64,000 nucleotides of DNA, taken from the NCBI GenBank assembly GCA_029975475.1, contig JARKPB010000019.1:124001-188000 (forward strand). Direction: 5' to 3'. This DNA is from Anaerolineaceae bacterium (lineage in GTDB: Bacteria > Chloroflexota > Anaerolineae > Anaerolineales > Anaerolineaceae). This document shows, one piece after another, positions 60,521 to 64,000 of this stretch; position 1 is the first letter of the stretch; the number at the start of each line of letters is the position of its first letter. The translations under genes and the position numbers were made by a program. The notes under the pieces were generated by a model. It searched no databases, was not told the DNA's origin, and was given only the letters and a program-made list of their open reading frames with translations.

Positions 60521-62497
60521 TCACTCGACTTTCTTGAACTGGCTCATATACAGGTTGTAATAAAAGCCCTTTTTCTCGAGCAGCTCTTCATGGCGGCCCT
60601 GTTCGACCAGCCGGCCGCCGTCAATCACCAGTACCCGGTCGGCGCTGCGGATCGTGCTGAGGCGGTGGGCGATGACAAAGGAAGTGCGCCCTTTGAGCAG
60701 CTTTTCCAACGCTTGCTGGATCAGCCGTTCGGTGCGGGTATCCACGCTGGAGGTGGCTTCATCCAGGATCAGGATGCGCGGGTCCGCCAGCGCGGCGCGG
60801 GCGATCGAAAGCAGCTGGCGCTGACCCTGCGAAAGCCCGGACCCGCGCTCGCCCAGCAGGGTGTTGTATTTTTCCGGCAGGCGCTCGATGAAAGTATCGG
60901 CGTGCGCCAGCCGGGCGGCCGCGATGACTTCCTCATCCGTGGCGTTCAACCGCCCGAAGCGGATATTTTCCATCACACTGGCGCTGAACAGGAAGGTATC
61001 CTGCAGCACAATGCCGATCTGCTCGCGCAGGCTTTTCACCCGGACGTCGCGCACGTCGCGGTCATCCACCAGCACCGCGCCGCCGCAGACATCGTAGAAG
61101 CGCGGGATGAGGTTAATGATGGTCGTCTTGCCCGCGCCGGTCGGGCCGACGATCGCGATCGTCTGACCGGGTTGAACCGTGAAGCTGACGTGCTCCAGCA
61201 CCGGCTGGCCGGGTTCGTAGGCGGCGCACACGTCGCGGAACTCAACCTTGCCGGCCACCGGCGGCATGTCCAGCGCGCCGGGGCGGTCTTGCACCTCGAT
61301 TTCCTCATCCAGGAGGCCAAAGATGCGTTCCAGCCCGGCGACGGCGTTCTGGATATTGGTCCACAGCACCGAAATTTGCTGGATCGGCTGGTTGAAGCGC
61401 TGGACGTACCCCAGGAAGGCGATCACCAGGCCAAACGAAACCGCCGTGCCGAAAAGCTGTCCGCCGCCCAGCAGCGCCAGCCCGCCGCTGACGGTAACCA
61501 CCGCCAGCGCCAGGTAGCCCAGGGCTTCGAGCGTGGGCGCCAGAGCCGAGGTGAAGGTCACGGCGCGGATGTTGGCGTCGCGGTTGGCGGCGTTGACTTT
61601 GCGGAATTCTTCGATGTTTTCATCCGCGCGGTTAAAGGCCTGGGCTTCGCGCACCGCGGAGATGCCCTCCTGCAATTCGGCGTTGACATTGCCCAGCTCT
61701 TTGCGGCTCTTGCGGAAGGCTTTCCGCGCCTGGCCCGAAAACCACAGGGTGGCGACCAGCATAAGCGGCATGACGGACATACTGAGCAGGGCAAACGGCA
61801 GACTGCGGCTGAGCATGGTGTAGGCAATCCAGACCAGCAGGATGATGCCGCTGACCACGTTAACCAGGGCGAAGTTGATCGCCTGGCCGATGGCTTCGGT
61901 GTCATTGGTGATGCGGCTCATCAGATCGCCGGCGGTGTGCTCGCTGTAATAGCCGAGGTGCAGGCGGTGAAGTTTCTTGAAGACTTCAACGCGCAAATTG
62001 CGCAGCACATGCTGGCCAGCCCAGTTCATAAAGAAGATGGACAGGCCGGTGCCCAGAGCGCCGAGGACAAACAGCGCCACAAGGACGCCCACCGAACGGC
62101 CGAGGCCGGCGGTGCGCTGGGCCGCGCTGAGGGCGGCATCCGCCGCCGGGGGCTGGTAACCGCCCAGGGTAAACAGGCGGTAGATCACCTGCTGGGTGAG
62201 CGTTTGCGGTCCGCTGGCCAGCCAGCAGCTCTTCTGCGCGGTCTGGACGGCCGGCATGCCGGGGAAAACGCCGCCGGTAGCGGAAGAGACCGCCGGAGAG
62301 AGGTAACAATCCACAATCTGGCCGGTCAGGTCCGGGCTGGCCACGTTTGCCCAGGTGGAAAGCAGCATGAGGGTCAGGACGATCAACAGCACCCACCAGT
62401 AGGGCTTGATGTAAGAGGCGAAGCGCGCCAGGGTCGCGCCGACCGATTTTGGCTTGCGGGTTTCCTGGTTTAATAGATTGCGGGGTCCGCCAAACAT
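60521..62497 (-). CDS. ABC exporter half-transporter with extracellular insertion, consensus-Walker-B subunit
   Basis: 658 residues. After the first helix an insertion of ~75 residues (from QIVDCYLSPAVSS to SAAQRTAGLG, with two Cys that could form a disulfide) enlarges the first extracellular loop. ATPase domain: GPTGAGKTT, degenerate signature LSQGQRQLL, Walker B ILILDEATSSVD with Glu, AHRLSTI. It complements the LSGGQ/Asp subunit encoded three bases upstream, repeating the layout of the pair at 56603-60267. Confidence 0.92.
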   Translation of the reverse strand: MFGGPRNLLNQETRKPKSVGATLARFASYIKPYWWVLLIVLTLMLLSTWANVASPDLTGQIVDCYLSPAVSSATGGVFPGMPAVQTAQKSCWLASGPQTLTQQVIYRLFTLGGYQPPAADAALSAAQRTAGLGRSVGVLVALFVLGALGTGLSIFFMNWAGQHVLRNLRVEVFKKLHRLHLGYYSEHTAGDLMSRITNDTEAIGQAINFALVNVVSGIILLVWIAYTMLSRSLPFALLSMSVMPLMLVATLWFSGQARKAFRKSRKELGNVNAELQEGISAVREAQAFNRADENIEEFRKVNAANRDANIRAVTFTSALAPTLEALGYLALAVVTVSGGLALLGGGQLFGTAVSFGLVIAFLGYVQRFNQPIQQISVLWTNIQNAVAGLERIFGLLDEEIEVQDRPGALDMPPVAGKVEFRDVCAAYEPGQPVLEHVSFTVQPGQTIAIVGPTGAGKTTIINLIPRFYDVCGGAVLVDDRDVRDVRVKSLREQIGIVLQDTFLFSASVMENIRFGRLNATDEEVIAAARLAHADTFIERLPEKYNTLLGERGSGLSQGQRQLLSIARAALADPRILILDEATSSVDTRTERLIQQALEKLLKGRTSFVIAHRLSTIRSADRVLVIDGGRLVEQGRHEELLEKKGFYYNLYMSQFKKVE

Positions 62498-62500
62498 GGG

Positions 62501-64000
62501 TTACTCCTTCCCCGCCGCGGCGAGCGCCTGAACATCGTCGCCGATCAATTGCGAGTTGTAGATTTCAGCGTAAATTTCACTTTCTTCCAGAAGCTCGGCG
62601 TGGCGCCCGCTGGCCACCACCCGGCCCTTATCCAGCACCAGGATGAGATCCGCGTTGAGGACCGTGCTGATGCGCTGGGCAATCACAAAGGAAGTGCGCC
62701 CTTTCATCAATCGCTCAAGAGCGGCCTGGATCTGCACCTCGGTGGTCAGATCGACATTGGAAGTCGAATCGTCCAGGATCAGGATGCGCGGGTTGAGCAG
62801 CAGCGCGCGCGCGATGGCGATGCGCTGTTTTTGACCGCCCGAAAGGGTCGTGCCGCGTTCGCCAACCGGGGTGTCGTATCCCTGGGGGAAAGAAAGGATA
62901 AAGTCGTGAGCGGCGGCGGCTTTTGCCGCGGCGGTGATTTCATCCAGGCTGGCGTCCGGCCGGCCAAAGGCGATATTTTCCCGGATGGTGCCGCTGAAAA
63001 GGGTCGTTTCCTGCAGCACGATGCCAATCTGGCCGCGCAGCGAATCAAGGGTCACATCGCGCAGATCGTAACCGTCAATGGTGATGCGCCCTTCGGTGGG
63101 GTCGTAAAACCGCGGCAGGAGGTTGATAATGGTGGTCTTGCCGCTGCCGGTCGCTCCCAGCAGGGCGACCGTCTGGCCGGGGCGGGTCTCGAAGCTGACA
63201 TCCTGCAGCACCGGGTCGCCGCCGCCAAAGTAGCGGAAAGACACCCGCTCAAAGCGCACCTGCCCTTTGATGGGCGGCAGGGTCAGCGCGTCCGGTTTTT
63301 CGGTGATGTCCGATTTCGCGTCCAGGATCTCAAAGATGCGCGCGGCGGAGGCGGTCGCCTGGCCAAGCTGGGTGATGATAAAACCGAACTGAGCGATCGG
63401 CAGGAAGAGATACACCAGGTAGAGGCTGAATTCCTGCCATTCGCCCAGCGAAAGCGTGCCCTGGATAATCTGCTGGCCGCCGGCGTTGAGGGTGGTCGCC
63501 TGGCCCAGGTTGGCGATCAGAAACACCACCGGGAACATAAAGGTGAACAGGCGCGCGATGATGATCTGGCGTTTGAGCAGATGATCGGCTGAAGCCTCGA
63601 ATTTTCGCGTTTCTGAAGCCTCGCGCACAAAGGAGCGGATGACTTTCATCCCGGCCAGATTTTCCTGCAGGATGGTATTCAACGCCGAGAGCGCCTGCTG
63701 GACTTTATTGAAGAGCGGGCGGCTGACCGAAGCGAAGATGACGAACAGGACCATCGCGGCCGGCAAGATCCACAGGGTGGCAAACGCCAGGCGCGCGTTG
63801 GTGGTAAAGATGATGATCAAGGTGCCGGTGAGGAGGACAACCGCCGAAAGCAGCTGCAGCAGCCCCTGCCCGAGGAAAAGGCGCACTTTCTCAACATCAT
63901 CGGTGGCGCGCACCATTAACTGGCCGGTCTGGTTGCGGTCGTGGTATGAGAACGACAGGCGCTGGATCTTGGCGTAGACATCGTTGCGCAGATCATAAGC
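62501..64000 (-). CDS. ABC exporter half-transporter, degenerate-Walker-B subunit, 5' end outside window
   Basis: The frame remains open to the right edge (upstream of VRATDDVEKVRLF one reads RLSFSYHDRNQTGQLM), so the N-terminal part is missing. The visible ~500 residues hold helices 3-6 and the ATPase domain: GATGSGKTT, LSGGQKQRIAIARALL, Walker B ILILDDSTSNVD with Asp for Glu, AQRISTV (Gln-Arg instead of His-Arg at the usual AHR). Partner of the next gene three bases downstream. Confidence 0.92.
   Translation of the reverse strand, partial: AYDLRNDVYAKIQRLSFSYHDRNQTGQLMVRATDDVEKVRLFLGQGLLQLLSAVVLLTGTLIIIFTTNARLAFATLWILPAAMVLFVIFASVSRPLFNKVQQALSALNTILQENLAGMKVIRSFVREASETRKFEASADHLLKRQIIIARLFTFMFPVVFLIANLGQATTLNAGGQQIIQGTLSLGEWQEFSLYLVYLFLPIAQFGFIITQLGQATASAARIFEILDAKSDITEKPDALTLPPIKGQVRFERVSFRYFGGGDPVLQDVSFETRPGQTVALLGATGSGKTTIINLLPRFYDPTEGRITIDGYDLRDVTLDSLRGQIGIVLQETTLFSGTIRENIAFGRPDASLDEITAAAKAAAAHDFILSFPQGYDTPVGERGTTLSGGQKQRIAIARALLLNPRILILDDSTSNVDLTTEVQIQAALERLMKGRTSFVIAQRISTVLNADLILVLDKGRVVASGRHAELLEESEIYAEIYNSQLIGDDVQALAAAGKE

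Noticed and set aside
60590-62473. 627-codon plus-strand frame opposite an ABC exporter gene
   Set aside because: Antisense shadow of an intact ABC gene; composition His/Arg/Gln-rich, no domains, no ribosome binding site.

Overview
ORGANISM. The window is GC-rich and gene-dense. It looks like a chromosomal segment of a strictly anaerobic or fermentative Chloroflexota bacterium of the Anaerolineae type. The basis is many Thr/Pro/Ala-linker lipoproteins, a tungsten-type aldehyde:ferredoxin oxidoreductase, carbohydrate uptake genes, GH99- and GH114-like secreted glycosidases and GntR-rich regulation. This is inference from gene content; no database search was possible. I saw no rRNA, tRNA, CRISPR array or insertion sequence.

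LAYOUT. 1-7.3 kb: the end of a VanZ-like gene, prs, a class III aminotransferase, a lipoprotein hydrolase, and a leftward SCP2 / iron alcohol dehydrogenase / aldehyde ferredoxin oxidoreductase operon. 7.2-15.5 kb: an N-acetylglucosamine-type catabolic island (GntR-SIS-ROK kinase-ABC importer leftward, nagA rightward). It is AT-richer than its surroundings and sits between two diverged direct repeats of about 364 bp that contain a broken copy of the SCP2 gene start. 15.6-29.3 kb: a GH114-like lipoprotein, MBL hydrolase, alpha/beta hydrolase, PHP phosphoesterase behind a striking four-repeat PhoB/PhoP-like box, a LON-domain protein, a membrane sulfatase-like protein, an ABC-2 exporter, a nucleotidyltransferase, and a GntR/SPFH pair. 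29.5-46.3 kb: lipoproteins, a flavodoxin, an S41-like protease, a three-domain FKBP isomerase, a GT2, DoxX, Tex, a GT-C-like protein, enolase, a sugar symporter and a tyrosine recombinase. 46.5-56.5 kb: a second GT-C-like protein, a GH99-like lipoprotein, and a FadR-like regulator with a textbook operator heading a glycerol-phosphate / alkyl-DHAP-synthase-like / FGGY kinase operon, then a VTT-domain membrane protein. 56.6-64 kb: four ABC exporter half-transporters forming two heterodimers.

HOW IT WORKS TOGETHER. The island should import an amino sugar or its oligomers, phosphorylate it (ROK) and deacetylate it (NagA). No NagB and no importer ATPase are present. The FadR-like operon links acyl-CoA-type sensing to glycerol-3-phosphate/DHAP chemistry and possibly ether-lipid synthesis. 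In each ABC pair one subunit carries a degenerate Walker B and the other a degenerate signature, as in TM287/288-type exporters.

MOST UNUSUAL STRUCTURES. (1) Two inverted copies of a ~97-bp element at 17193-17291 and 46321-46416. Each has a TTGACA/TATAAT promoter with a dyad in its spacer, followed by a core of 9-bp arms around a 7-8 bp spacer. One copy abuts the tyrosine recombinase stop codon. (2) The diverged direct repeats bounding the amino-sugar island. (3) The 11-bp-period box at 20287-20325. (4) The FadR-type operator at 50174-50197. (5) Four 8-bp tandem repeats in the GntR/SPFH promoter.
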